Below are positions 48,100-61,059 of a stretch of 64,000 nt of DNA, one piece after another. Each line of letters starts with the position of its first letter. The stretch's first letter is position 1. The notes below the pieces were generated by a model. It was not told the DNA's origin. It worked only from the letters and a program-made list of their open reading frames with translations, and made no database searches. The stretch is from Geosiphon pyriformis (Eukaryota > Glomeromycota > Glomeromycetes > Archaeosporales > Geosiphonaceae), in assembly GCA_016748015.1 (NCBI GenBank), contig JAAOMT010000708.1, forward strand, positions 261,440 to 325,439. Direction: 5' to 3'. The position numbers were made by a program, and so were the translations under genes.

Positions 48100-49700
48100 T
48101 TTTAAGCACTTCTTAAAACCTTTGTTTGATTATATTGCAGATATTTTCTATGAATTAAATACATTTTTTTCTTAGTTGTCTTTGAATTGTATTGTAGAAA
48201 CATTTGTTTTTAATACTGTTTAGTATTAGATATGCTTATCAACAACTCATTGCTTATTTTTTCTGCTTTATGTATTAATTCTAATGTTTTTTGAAACATT
48301 TTTTTAGTAAATTCAAAGTTTTGACTGCTCAAATTAATAATCTAAAAGCTAATATAATAATATTAAAAGATTTAATCAAATCTATTATGAATAAACTAGA
48401 GTTTTTTAGTTTAAATAATAATGTAATATTCTTTTTTTATTTTCAATAAATAGTTTAATTTAGAAAATAGCTATGTGTAATATTAGAAAAATAAATATTT
48501 TTATCAAGCAAGACAATATTATTAAGTAATATAATAAATTAAAAAATAATATTTTAATTATTATTAAAACTAAGTTTTATTTTTACATCAAACCATAAAT
48601 TGTAAATAAGTTTTCAGATGTGAAAGTATTTACTTTTGGTTTAAATTCTGAGTATTTGGGTGCTAATATTGTTTTAATTGTAAATAAATATTTAACTAAG
48701 CATATTTCTAAAGTTTCAGAAATTTTTAGTAAGCTTTTAATAATCTATTTATTATTTAAAAACAAACAATCAGTTTTTGTGTTAAAGTTATATGTAAATA
48801 TATTTTTGAAAAAATATTTGAATTAAAACTGCTGTTATTAATTTTCTTATAGCTTATATATACAATAAAAGTTTTTTTGTTATTTTAGATAATGATTTTA
48901 ATAAAAATAATATTAAATATAGTGTTAGCTTTAAAAAATATGTAGATTTAGGTTTGGTTAATTTTTTAGTTAGTAGTTGATTTGTTAAGTTTTATATTTA
49001 GAAAAATTCTAAAGACATTAAGAAAACTATTAACTTTATTTTTATTTTGCCCAACTTGGTAAATACATTAATTAACAAAAAAGTCACATATATAAATAAA
49101 TTTTTTAATATTAATTACAATATAGTTTATATTATTGTTGGTTTTAGTGGACTTTTAAATCCAGTTTTGAGATTATTTTACATACAAGCCAATAAAAATT
49201 GATGGAAATTTAATATTAAGAATGTTGGTAATATAAAATAAAATTTGTTTAAAATTTTAATACTTAATAATATTATTATGTTTATTAATAATTTTGTTGT
49301 TGTAAAAAAATTTTAGAATATGAATAGAATATGAAATATTGTTTACAAAGTAGTTTGTTTTTTAGTAAATAAGATACTTTTTAAATCTTGGTTTAAAACC
49401 TATATTAGTGTTTTTACAAAATCTTTATTTTATTTTTACAAATTATAAATTTTGATATCTAAATTAATTAAAACATATTGTTTAGTATTATTAGAAGTTT
49501 TTGGTTTTTTTGTTAAAAGTTGTTGTTATTTTTTTACTATTAATTTTTAATTATTGAAAGCTATTAAACTTCTAATAACTGAATTTATTTTCAAATTATT
49601 TTTTATAATTTAAACTGTTAAATTTATAAATAGAATAACCAATTCTGTATTAATTACTTATATAATTACTTTGTAATAAAAGTCAACTTTTTTCCAGAAA
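48100..49700 (+). pseudogene. LINE-like ORF2 remnant, AP-endonuclease part
   Basis: The open block 48620-48826 (FTFGLNSEYLGANIVLIVNK, HISKVSEIFSKLLIIYLLF, VFVLKLYV) and, after a frame change near 48830, the frame from 48837 (FFVILDNDFNKNN, VDLGLVNFL, FFNINYNIVYIIVGFSGLLNPVLR) resemble the endonuclease of AM-fungal LINE-like elements. The GGDFN active block reads DNDFN, and the terminal SDH/TDH block reads NINY. In active elements this enzyme nicks target DNA for target-primed reverse transcription. Only stray stops separate the blocks to about 49680. No RT domain is recognised behind it. Confidence 0.5.
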
Positions 49701-50600
49701 TACTTGTCTAAAAGCTTATTAAAAGATGTAGTTACTTTGTTATAAAAATCAACTTTTCTACAGAAATTTTGTCTATAAACTATTCTAATGTATTTTTTTT
49801 AAAAAAAAAAAATGTAAAAAAAAAATTTTGTTAAGAAATTGTTTTCTGTTTAAACTTAAAATTACTAACAAATTACTGAAATTAGTAGCTAATTAATTTC
49901 AAAACATTGGTTAAAATTTGGAATATTTTAAGCAAAAATAATTATAAATTTGTTGTTTTCAATGTAGTTTTTATTAGAATGATTTGTATAAATACTAAAG
50001 AAGATATTTTTAATAAAGATAAATTCTAGCTAAAATATATTTTCTTAAAAAAAAAAGCTCTTTTTTTATATAACTTATTATAATACTAATCTATGAACTT
50101 ATACTTTTTTTTGCTATTATTTTATTAAATTAAAGATATATTTTGGCAAATTACAAGTTATTTTTATGAACCATTTGGTATTTTGATAAATTATTAATTA
50201 TTTTGACGAATTTTTACAAATTTCAGCAAATTATTTAAATATTATATAGTTTAAAGTATTATGTAATTTAATTATTATAATCTGTGTATTATACAAATTA
50301 GATTATTAATTAAATAGTAATTCAGACAATTTAATAAAATAATAAGTAATAAATTAAAATAATAATATATATTAATTAATGATAAAAATTATAAAAATAT
50401 TTTTATGCTAAATAATATTTTAAATTTTTATTAATAACATAATTTCCTCTTCAAAACTAAGCTTTATCGAAATTTAAATATTATTTATAATGTTTAGATA
50501 ATAATTCAAAATTATCAAAGTAATTTAGTTTGAAAATTATTGAAATTTCAGTTTTATAAGCTTGTTAATATATTGAATTTTTATTGATTAAAGTATTAAA
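49701..50600. other. AT-rich stretch between LINE remnant and element E
   Basis: No frame or repeat that I can assign. It may contain the eroded 3' end of element E (LTR not recognised) or more LINE sequence. Confidence 0.35.
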
Positions 50601-51879
50601 TTTTGTAAAACATTTTCACAAATATTAAATAGATTATGAAGTCTAAAAGCTGTTTTAAATCTATAGTAAATATTTGTTAATTTAGTTGTTGTCTTGAATT
50701 TGTTGTATATTTGTTTTTGTATAATTTTGGAAATAAGATCAGTTGCTTTGAATTTTAATTTTCATTAATAGAGTGTTTTCTTAATATGAAAATACTAATA
50801 AATAAAAGTATATTCACTGTTTTTATTAAAATATAGTTGAAGTTTTTTTTGTGTTGTGGTTTTTAAAAAAATGTCAATAGAAATAAACAATAAGTTTTTT
50901 TTAAAGCTTGTTTTTAAAGTTCTGATAAATAACTTTCAGAATAACTTCTTGTGTTTTTTCTATAAAAGTAATAACTCTAAGAATTGTTTACTACTAAAAC
51001 TGTAGTTTTTTTTAGAGTATAATTAATTTGACTTCCATTAATTGTTATAAATAAATCAAAAAATGTTTTTAAAGCTAATATTAATTTTTAAGATATTTAT
51101 TAAATATTTTAGGAAATAATCATTATAAAATTTTTAAATTAAAATATAAATTATAATATAAAATAAAATAATTTTTGGTATAATAGTTTTTATATATTTT
51201 TGTTAATTATTTTACTATTTTTGTTTAATGTTTTTGTGTTATTAACAAAAAATATAATTAATAAAATTAAATATTTAGATTTGATTGTTGTTTTATTACA
51301 ATTATTGGTTTTAAGTTTTGAAGAATATCTTTAAAGTTAATTAAAAAAATATATATATTAATTTGTGGAATTAATTTAAAATTGGTTTTAAAATAATAAT
51401 GTTTTAATTAATTTTTATATGCAATTTTTGTTAATATTTTGTTATCAAGTCTTAATTTATATAATCTATTGCCTAGAACTTTGTAAATATAGAATGATTT
51501 ATTTTATTTATAATCAAATTTTTTATTTTATTGTTTTTTAATCTTAATTTTGTATAAAAAAACTTTATTTTCAACTTTAAATTTATTGGTAATAAGTAGT
51601 AATTTGTTGTTATGTCATTTTTTTGTTAAGCTTAAGAGTATTTAATATAAATGGCTGTAATTTGGCATTTTTTTCTTAGTATGCTAAGAAAAATATAGAC
51701 TATTTATTAAAGTGTTTTTTAGAAGCTTTTTTCTGTAATTGGTTGTACTAGATATGTAAAATTAATTGGTAATATTGCTGTTTTTTTATAAATTAAATCA
51801 AATAATATGTGTTTTATAATATCCTGTTTTAGTGTTTTGTATACTAATAATATTAATAGAATAAAAATATTTTATTTTT

Positions 51880-52240
51880 ATTCAAAATTAGCTAAGACTT
51901 TGGTTAATGATTTACATAATGTTTAATTAAATTATTTTACAAACTTATTTGTTTATAAGTAATAAAATGAAAAAAATAGTCATTAAATATTGAATTATTC
52001 ACAAATTTTTTGTATTAAGTTGTTCACAAAATGTGTTATTTTATTAAATAAAAGTTTAATTAAACATTTGTGCTTATAAATAATGTTTTTATAAATAAAA
52101 TTTGCTACCAATTTTGCATTTGTTTTTTGAATAATTTTGGGTTTAGATTATTTGGTAAAATAATTTACTATAACTACAATATAACAGTTTTTTTGCTTAA
52201 GAGTAATATTTAAGTTTAAAAAAAAGATGTGTTTTATAAT
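51880..52240 (-). pseudogene. Integrase core remnant of element E
   Basis: The minus strand reads NCYIVVIVNYFTK, AKLVANFIYKNII, ITHFVNNLIQKI and YL*TNKFVK, matching RYIAVAMDYLTKWPEAK, AKFVHQDLI, ETHFVNRTLTEL and YPQTNKLVE of B. The second catalytic Asp block is degraded (LFNKITHF against LLSDQETHF). Confidence 0.65.
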
Positions 52241-52905
52241 TTTGATAAAATTAAAAACTGTTTATAAAGTTTTTTCTTGAAAAATATTGCTATATATAAT
52301 TCCAATTTCTAATTTATTTAATAAAATAATAAGATAATTATTAAGATTGTAAAATGTAATTTGAAACTTTTTTATTTTTTTAAAATATAAATATTTAGAA
52401 TCAAAATTTTATGCTTTAGACAGATTTGTTTACTTAATTCAAAAATTTGTTGTGTAATAGTAGGTTTTAGGCAAGTGTATATTTTATGATATTTTCCAAA
52501 AGATGAAATAGTAATTAGTTGAAAAAGTCAAAAAATCTGGTAAAATTTATTCTGTCTATTAAGAACTATATTTATTAAGACTATAAATCGTTTAATTAAA
52601 CCAAAATCTTGAGTTTTTTTGTTACATTTGCCTAATTGTTTTTTTTAATTAACTGATTATAAATTCAAAATATTGATTAAAAATAAATAAATAACTTAAA
52701 TAATTTTTTCAGCATGCTCAAATTTTATAGTTTATTGATTTTATTTTGTAACATAATTGAATATCTTTAATGTATTTTGTATTAATAACTTTTTCTTTAA
52801 TATTAATTTTTTTGCTTGTCAATAATAATTATAAAGCAATTTGTATTATTGTTCTAATAGAATTTTAAAAACAATTTTTAAATTGATTTTTGTTAAGAAC
52901 TTTAA

Positions 52906-53121
52906 TTAAAAAATTAAAGTATCTTTATTAGAATATTGTAAGTTATATCTTGTATTAATTTTATAAGTTTTTTTTGGTTTAATTCCTTGTTTATTGTTGT
53001 TAAAATATTTAAGTTGTAAAGTTAATTGGTTTTTGAGTAGGTAAATTGGTATTATTAATAATTTTTTTTCTAATTCAGGTTTTTCAAATTTAATTTTGTA
53101 TTTATTATTTTTAATGAGCAA
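52906..53121 (-). pseudogene. dUTPase motif 1 region of element E
   Basis: An open block of 71 codons. LQLKYFNNNKQGIKPKKTY matches LKLKWYSDNEEKICPKKAH of C, and YNLQYSNKDTLIF matches the motif-1 region FDL.YSGQSSII. The spacing from the Cys-rich region (about 690 bp) equals that in C. Confidence 0.6.
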
Positions 53122-53529
53122 TAATATGCTAAAAACATAACAATTTAGATACTATTAATTATTACAAGGCATAACATATTTTTTGTACAGTTAAATATTT
53201 ATTTGTTTTTATTATTAAATTTGAGTTTTTTTAATTAAGTAGATATAACTTGTGATTTAATAGTATACTTCTACTTTATTTTTATAGTTATATTCAGCAA
53301 TTTCAAAAGTATATTTAATGTATTCTGCTTTTTTTATTTGTTTAATATCTTCTTGGGTGGTTTTATTGATTAATATCATAGCTAAATTATAGATTATTTT
53401 GGTATTATATAAGTAATAATAAAGTTTATTAAAGCACTATTATATACTGTATTAAAAAGAGTTATTTTTTTTATTTTTTTAGAAATTAATAAAACATATT
53501 AATAGATTTAATAGCATATTTTTTTTTAT

Positions 53530-53760
53530 AGAAATGTTAATCCAGTTGTATTCTTCTGAAAGCAATTTTTCACATGTTAAACAGAGTGTTTAATCTTATT
53601 TTTTGCTTTTTTTGGGATATTTAAATCATTTTTTGTAGCAGGCTTTGCAGTAATAATAAGTGTGATGCTCATATTTTTTTGAATATAAATAAGCTTTCAT
53701 AAATAAAAGTTTTTTTTTGTAGTTTTTGTATTTAAGTAGAATATATACCACTTTTTTTTT
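53530..53760 (-). pseudogene. Cys-rich region of element E
   Basis: The minus strand reads YYYCKACYKK and LCLTCEKLLSEE, matching YYCRPCIMER and PCLACDKILPDKEF of C, so the Cys pairs outlast the decay of the surrounding sequence. Confidence 0.6.
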
Positions 53761-53949
53761 GGTTCTTGTTTAAAATAATTGGCAATATTCTAATTACTGG
53801 TCTTTTTGAAAATTTTTTGTTCAGGTTGTTAATTCAATTGAATAATAATTAAGTAACATATAAGTTTTAATAATAAATAGTTCTTTTTTCTTTTTAAATT
53901 CTAATAAAAAAACTTTTTCTAAATGTTTTTTGAAAATACTACAAATAGC

Positions 53950-54150
53950 AGATATTCAAATATATTGTTCTTGATATAAAATCTTTAATTCTTGAGGTTT
54001 TCAATTTAAATTTGCATTAGTTTTGAAAAACCAATTGTTTTTGATTAAAACTTAATATTAAAGTACATTAATAATTAAAACTTTGACTAAAATAATAATT
54101 CTATCAATTACAAATAAAAAATTGTCAATTTTTTTAATTAAATTTTTTTT
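53950..54150 (-). pseudogene. Protease C-terminal part of element E
   Basis: The minus strand reads KKIDNFLFVID, ILVKVLIINV and YQVLIKNNWFFKTNANL-like blocks, matching IDNFLFEINGIQIPIKVLVMEA and LIGNDWLAKAHATL of C. Confidence 0.6.
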
Positions 54151-55179
54151 ATATTATTAACAATAACAATGACTGTTTAAGCTAACTTGTTAATAGTTTA
54201 TTTAAACTATTGTATCAATTGGTAAATAATAATACTTTCAGAAAATCCACTATTTAAGATTAATCAAATTGTTTTTTTTTAACTTTGGCTTTAATATATA
54301 TAATTGTAATTGCTTTTTGTTCTGTAACTGTTGTATTGTTAAACAAAAATAATAATTTATTTGTTTTAAATTCAAATAAGAATATGTTTAATAGATTGGC
54401 ATTTTTAGCAATTTTGGCTAATAAAATAATATGGCTGTTGTTAAAAAAATTTGTCTTGTTATTGCAACTTTATTTTCAAAAAGTACAGTTTGTTAAAAAT
54501 TTTGTTCTTTGAATATTATTAGATAACTGGATTGAATATAATAGTGTATAAATTTTTGTTATGAATTGTTTCAAAAAATTAATTAATTATTAATTCTGTT
54601 ATTATTTATTAAAAAGCAGTTTTATTATATAAACTGGTTTTCTTGTAAGTATTTAGTACTATTAAATTGGTAGTAGCTGTTAATATTGTTGAATCTGTAA
54701 AAGTTGTTAGTATTATTGCTGTACTGGCTGTAAAACCAGTTAATATTATTTGTTTTAATATTAAAATTTAAGTGAATAATATACTAAAATCAGAAATTAA
54801 TAATAAAATTGCTATAGTTAAAAATAAAGTTAATTATTTTTTTGTTGCTAATCTCTTTATATCTTTCTGCAATTTTGTTTCTAATATCTTAAAATTTTAT
54901 AATAATAACAGTTTTAAGATTAATTGTTGAATAATAATAGATAGTTATTTTGGTTATATTGTTGAAATGACTGATATTTCTGTTAGTTAGTAAAATAATT
55001 TTTAATTTTTTTGGTAAGTTAATCAATTTTTTTTTTAGCTGCTGAATTGGTTTTTTTAATAGTAAAATTACAAATTTGGTTTGATTGGCTTCTTTTATAG
55101 TTATTTTATATGTTTTGATATATTAATTAATAATAACTAAATTTTTTAGAATATGTGGATAAATTTTCTTGATAAATTT

Positions 55180-55600
55180 ATTCTTTAATTCAGCATAAAT
55201 TAATCCAAAATTTGTGTATTAAAGTAATAATTATTAGTTTTTAATTGGTAAATTTATTGAAAAAGTTTGTTGAACTTTTCAAAATAGATTATAACAAATT
55301 TACTAGGTTTTGTTTAATGTTTTAAAACCAATTTTAAAGAGTAATCAAAATGTTGATATTTGTAAATTGCTTAAAAAAAGCATCTTTAAATGTTTGTCAA
55401 GTTTTTGGTAATATTTCTAAATTTCAAACTATTTATCAACAGTTTTTTATAGAAAATAAAAAATTACTTTTATTATTTTTATTAAAGCCTATCTATTTGT
55501 ATTTTCTGTTTTTTTAACTTTATTTATCCATTTTTATAGACTAGTTTTAGCATTTTTTCCAGTAAATTTAAAAATTTTTATGATATAAATAGTTGTTATT
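55180..55600 (-). pseudogene. Capsid part of gag of element E
   Basis: KFTGKNAKTS.YKWINKVKKT and a WFE..KYYQKL...LFLSNL block on the minus strand match the capsid of C (KFFGEEDDTYI.ITEAEKA, then SLAEKPTNFAIFKLVFPQYF). Element C interrupts it at its 5' side. Confidence 0.5.
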
Positions 55601-55686
55601 TTTTGTTAATTTATTTTTTTTACTTTTTAAGTCTTTTATATAATTACTTGGATTTTTTGTTAAATAATCAAAAAAATTAGTACTGA

Positions 55687-57614
55687 TGTTACTTGAGTAG
55701 AAAAACCGATCCAAAATTAGAAAAAATGTGACCAGAATGTGACATAATACAGAATAGCATGCAATAACATTGAATAATGTGTTATAACTTAGGATAGCAC
55801 AAGATAATGCATTATAATGTAGAATAACACAGAATAACATGTAATAACACTAGATAACATGTTATAATAGAGGACAACACAAAATAACATGTAATATCAC
55901 CAGATAATGTGTTATAACATAGGATAACTGAGAATAACGTAGAAGAACAAAGCAATAACAGAAATAACAAAAGCAATAGTTAGCAATAATGATGTTATGG
56001 TTTAAGAATTTAGCAAAAGAATCATAAAAATAATATAAACTATTCAATCATAATATAGTGCAATAATAATCTTAGAAAGGTAATAATTAACATAGTAGCA
56101 AAATACCATCTCGTGATAGTGGCAAGCACCAGTTCACAATAGTAGCAAACACCAGATTGAAATATTAAAAAGAAAGTATTACAATGTGTTTTTTTGTAGA
56201 ACTACAAACATATATATATACAGTAGCTTTAATCTTAAAAAAAGTCAATCAAGTAATAAAAATCATAACTTATCAAGCAATAGATATAATTTATCCAACA
56301 AACTCCACTTTAAATTGTACTTTTAAATTAAATATCCCAAGAAACTTTTAAATCAAAAAGAAATGAAAAAGAATATTTAAAACTGAATTATCACAATCCC
56401 AAAATAGTAAGAAACTCACTTGTGTTAATTATTAAATAAAACTATCATTCATCAGCTGAATCTCTTGAAAAAATAATCTCTGATCAAGATTATTCACATT
56501 GTTACTAATTAATAAAAGTTTTATTGTGAGAATTAAGAAAAGTGCTAAAGATCATTAACATTTTGTGTTTTTAGATTAGAAAAACACATCAAACAATTGC
56601 AAAGATAGCTTCAGAGAAGACTGCAGACAGTGGGTAGATTTCAGCTCAGCCTCTGAGAAGGAGTACATAAACACACACAACAATCAGAAATTGAGAAATA
56701 ACTTATATCACAACATTAAAGAAAAAGTCTTTAGTATAACAAGTAGCATTATTACACAAATAAAATTAAGAAACTCATGAGAGACTGATTGCAATTAAAA
56801 TGGAATATTGGCAATTAAATATACCAAGAAAACCATCTCATAACAACAAAACAATCAGAAGCAATCTTGTAAAACCAAAAGAATGTATAAAAGCAAGTAG
56901 TTGTAAAAGAAAAAAGATAGACAGATAGATATAAACCACTAAACAAGAAACAAATATCTATCACCCCTCCTCATTTATTATATTTCTATATTCATCTTCT
57001 GAAATAAATTAATTATCAAAGAAATCAGAATTATGAATTCATGTTCTCAAACTGTGTGGGATTTACATGAATTAACCATTGTTTCATACCTTTGTTTTAG
57101 GACAGATGCTTTTAGCATAACCATCTTAGACTATTAACAATTTGGACCAATCACTCTTGATCATGGCAATTGATAATACTAATTTATCTTTTTCTTTTCT
57201 TTCTTTTCCTTTCTTTCTTATTTTCTTTTGTGGAACAGCAACATAGTAAAATTGACTGTCTAAGAATAGACTTTGTGATAGCCTGGTAAAAGAGTAAGGC
57301 TCCTCCTAAGTTTTGGATATTAATGTTATCTTGTTAGCTTATCAGAAGGGCAAAAAGACACCACCAAATCCTAATGACTGCACTCATTAGCTCAAAGAAA
57401 AAAGCTCATATTTATGGAAGATGTTGCAATTAATAAAAAATGAACTCTGTGCCTTATAATCAAAAAACTCAATGGATAAATTCACATCTAAAAATAGACT
57501 TTTAGAGACTGATAATTGAGACTAAGCCAACAGAATTACGCAGAAGACACATCACTAATAATTGAGAGCACCAAATGTTACTATCTCCATTACCCACCAA
57601 GTTTATCCATAACA
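55687..57614 (+). repeat. 5' LTR of element C, with an inserted solo-LTR-like unit
   Basis: 1928 bp in total, of which 857 bp are an insert plus target copy. Own length about 1071 bp, like the C-prime LTR. It starts TGTTACTTGAGTAGA and ends TTATCCATAACA. U3 holds about 20 tandem-like units of AATAACAyrGAATAACATGTA type (55740-55940). Confidence 0.8.
55993..56845. mobile_element. 853-bp solo-LTR-like insert within the C LTR
   Basis: Begins TGTTATG and ends CATAACA (perfect 7-bp inverted ends with TG...CA). The segment is absent from the otherwise collinear C-prime LTR. The flanks are ATGA (55989-55992) and ACAA (56846-56849). These fit one ancestral ACGA target with a CpG change on each strand. 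It belongs to neither of the other LTR families here. It could instead be a short inverted-repeat DNA element. Confidence 0.6.
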
Positions 57615-57616
57615 TT

Positions 57617-57634
57617 TGGTGCTCCTTGTAAGAT
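57617..57634 (+). promoter_or_regulatory. Primer binding site-like sequence of element C
   Basis: TGGTGCTCCTTGTAAGAT, two bases after the LTR. It differs at a few positions from the site of A and B although the LTRs are unrelated, so the primer tRNA is probably the same. Confidence 0.55.
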
Positions 57635-57675
57635 TATAAATCCACAGAGACAAAGCACCCCAAAAATACACAAAA

Positions 57676-59330
57676 GTGGTGACTATTGGAACAGTAGGAA
57701 AAGACCATTCTCCATATGGAAGAGCACTATTTCAATACTTTTGAAAAGACTTAAGAATACCAGCAGAAACTGCTTATACAGAAAGTGATTTTTGTAACTA
57801 TATTAACACAAAAATTGACTGCTTATTAGGCTGCACAACCAACACAGGAAGACTGGGAAAACAAATCCATTAAAGCTTATTAGAGTATTCAACAGTCACA
57901 ACTACCCAAGCAATCACTGAAACTCTGTGCATAATCAATACAGACATTAAATATTACGTGGCAAAACAATTTCCTTAAGTACAACAATCAGTGGAATTTG
58001 ATCCTGAGGAATACGAAGACAAATCCAATAACCCTGGAACTGCCCAAGTCAAGTCCACAGTCAACAAGAAACTAAGATTTTTTTCTCCAACAACCCCATT
58101 ATACTATCAGACACCCCAAAGTAGAATTGTATTCAACCCACCTCTGGAAACCCAGTCAAAAACACCACACACTTCTGGAAATTCATACCTTTAGAATCAA
58201 CATAGTTGGACCAAATCATTAGGAAAATATGGATTGTTGTTTGGAAATCTCTCCCCAACACTTAACAAAACAGACGAAAATACATTAACATGGGAACTAC
58301 TGCCAACCCAACCATTGACCAAATCATCAACCACCCCCTCTAAAGAAACAGCTATCCTCCAGCCCATTGGGAAAATTAACAAAGAGAAACAACCAGAATT
58401 AGCACCAGAAGAACACTCTAGCACACAAACACTAAACCCCCTGGCATCAATTAGTAAGACTTCATCTACTCACCAAATTATGGCTTACTGAGATATCACC
58501 AAATTAGAGAAATTCTTTGGTGAAGAAGATGACACATATATATAGATCACAGAAGCTGAGAAAGCCATCACCACCAACAATTAGGATAATGATAGGACTA
58601 TTTAAATGTTGCCATTCTTTCTGACTAGAACCATAGACTCATAATATCAAAGCCTTGCAGAGAAACCAACCAACTTTGCCATCTTTAAACTTGTCTTTCC
58701 ACAATATTTTTGTGACCCCAACACTTTCATCAGATTACAAAATCAGTTCAGTATTATAAAACAAAAAGACCATGAAGCAGTAATCACTTATCTTGAACAA
58801 TTCAACCAAATTTTTTGTCAAATCCAGACCATTGAAAGGAATTACTACACTGTGGCACAAATTTTTAACCAATTCATCAAAGGATTAAAAAGCAGTCTCC
58901 TTTGATTTGTAAGACCCCACCATCCAACAAACCTACAAAAAGCAGTTACTTTTGCTCATGACTTTGAGTCAGCAAAACAAGAGACTAACCATACTCAAGC
59001 CATTAATCTGGCTATTAATAGAACATCTGATATCAACACAAAAATAATTCAATTAAGTGAGAAATTAATTCACAAAATTGAGAAATTTTTAGCTGGTACT
59101 GTAGGACCCTACCAACTACCACAACAAAAGGATAGTAATAATACCAGATACCAAAAACAACAGAATTGCCAACAACAACAACAACCTTGAAGATCCAATT
59201 CCCGCAATTGTTACTATTGCTAGAAACCTGAACACATCATCCAGAACTGCCATAAGAAAGTAATGAACCAAAACCAAAGAAATCAATATTAGCACCCAAG
59301 ATATTCTTAAAACATAATATTCCAATACCT
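57676..59330 (+). pseudogene. gag of element C (N-terminal region, capsid, CCHC)
   Basis: Starts at a GTG-GTG pair equivalent to the GTG of A, B and D. The nearest upstream in-frame stop is TAA at 57637-57639, with no ATG between. A family-specific N-terminal region and a Pro/Ser/Thr-rich linker (open 57991-58491 with one break) lead to the capsid (about 58495-59090): KLEKFFGEEDD, FAIFKLVFPQYF, VITYLEQFNQIFCQIQ, FNQFIKGL. The knuckle at 59209-59250 reads C-YY-C-*KPE-H-IIQN-C, with a TAG inside. All in one frame with the protease. Confidence 0.75.
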
Positions 59331-59838
59331 TATGTCTCAATATCAACCACCTCAATACTCACAACAAATGCAATATACCCAGCAATTACCTCAGACCTAC
59401 TACCAGTCTTCAAAGCCAATGACTCAAGCAGCACTCCAGCACCAAAGCCTTGTTAATAGCCAACTTAGACATCATGTGATTGATTACAACCAAGGATGAA
59501 AGAACTCTAACAACAATCAGAGGCCAACTAACAGTGTACTATTACAATCCCTAAATTGTAGTAATGCCCTGTCTTAACCAGCACCAACCAGATATCCTAA
59601 CCAAGCCTCATATTTTGGTCTCACTGAAAATCAGAATTTTTATAGTTCTACATCTTTAGAAAGGAAGGATGTAGAAGAGACTTCCACCCCTTTAAGGCGA
59701 AATCAAATCAACAATACTATTTTACTCACTATCATTACCAAAGACACCACCCTTGCTGCCATATTTTCCTTTAACATTGACTACCTGAACACCACTAGCC
59801 TTTTCAGTGGAGCTGCTATTAATCAAGATAAACCAATT

Positions 59839-60381
59839 ATGGCTTTGTACACCAATGCTAGAGTTGAGAACATAGATATTAAGTTAATTCTAGACAGTGG
59901 TTCAGCAGGCAGTATAATAACAAAACAACTCATGGATCAATTAGATTACCAAATAGATCATGCTGCAACTGCTCGAATTATCACTGCAGATGGCAATATC
60001 AAGATTCTTATTGGAGAAATCGATAATTTTCTTTTCGAGATCAATGGAATCCAAATTCCTATTAAAGTCCTGGTCATGGAAGCCACGCAATATCAAGCCC
60101 TCATTGGAAATGACTGGTTGGCCAAAGCCCATGCCACTCTTGACTGGAACACACAGGAATTACAGATCACCTTTAATGAACAACATGCCCAAGTCCCGGC
60201 TATGTGCAAACACTTTCAAGTTCAAAGCTCAAAGGAACCACTAATTGAATTTGAAGACACAACACTACCACCAACCATAGAAATTTATCAGGTTTTGTGG
60301 GCAGATGATTTCCGAACAGAGTTACTTCCACCACCAACTTGGGAAGAAAAAAAAAAGGGAAAAGCAGAAGAAAAACTATAA
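59839..60381 (+). pseudogene. Retropepsin-like protease of element C
   Basis: An open block of 180 codons. The active site IKLILDSGSAGSIITKQLMDQL has an intact DSG. Later blocks are IDNFLFEINGIQIP and QALIGNDWLAKAHATLDW. This is the best preserved protease in the window and shows no obvious lesion. It lies in the same frame as capsid and RT. Confidence 0.82.
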
Positions 60382-61059
60382 TCAGCACTTGCAGGCTATT
60401 TTACCTCAATTCAAGAAAGTCAATGTTATCAAATCCTGAAATTAAACTGTATCAACTATGGGAAAAAGTTATTCTTCATGAGTGTATGTATAGAAGATAA
60501 TGAAGAATGGCCAACCACCACAAAATACTATTGCAGACCATGCATAATGGAAAGATTTGGAAAACCGAAATGACAATGCAAATAGGACAGTACACCATGC
60601 CTTGCCTGTGACAAGATCCTGCCAGATAAAGAATTCTGAAATAATGTACCTGGCAGAGGAAGAACATGTGACAAAGTGTGTCAATATACCATCTTGATCA
60701 ATGATTGGATATGAAAAGGAAACCCAATCAAGGATGCCTGAAGATGAGCACTCAATCGATTGGATGGTTATTTGCATGATAAGCACAAAATATGGAGAAT
60801 GGTCAATGCCAAAGCCAGAGGTGCCACACTCAGCGAAATATGAGAAATCAAAGAAAATCTATTTGTACCTGAATATGATAGATCCAATTATCTTATTAAA
60901 GATTTCTTTATGGATGACTCAGATGCATTTCAGGACCATTACCAAGAATTGGTCCTGACTTGAGAAAAACAAGAACAAAGACTAGCTGACTTAAATACCA
61001 AACTGTGTGATCATTGTTTAATTTCTTGTCATTTCCAGTACTGCGACAAATGTGATTTC
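60382..61059 (+). pseudogene. Cys-rich zinc-finger-like region of element C
   Basis: In the pol frame: LNCINYGKK, YYCRPCIMERFGK, PCLACDKILPDKEF, RTCDKVCQYTILIND, then after about 90 codons LCDHCLISCHFQYCDKCDFMFNPP. This makes at least six Cys pairs with C-x2-C or C-x3-C spacing. Stops interrupt it at about 60379, 60571 and 60580, among others. Conservation with A, B, C-prime and E is strongest around the Cys residues. Function unknown. Confidence 0.6.

Larger units (their letters stand above)
50600..55686 (-). mobile_element. Element E: decayed minus-strand gypsy element, interrupted by element C
   Basis: Reading leftwards from 55686: gag capsid, protease, Cys-rich region, dUTPase-like and integrase blocks, all matched to element C by block order and spacing. 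Its 5' part would lie beyond C, outside the window. The right edge is the C insertion point at 55686/55687. The left edge is approximate because no LTR is recognised. RT and RNase H appear to be missing. Confidence 0.6.
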
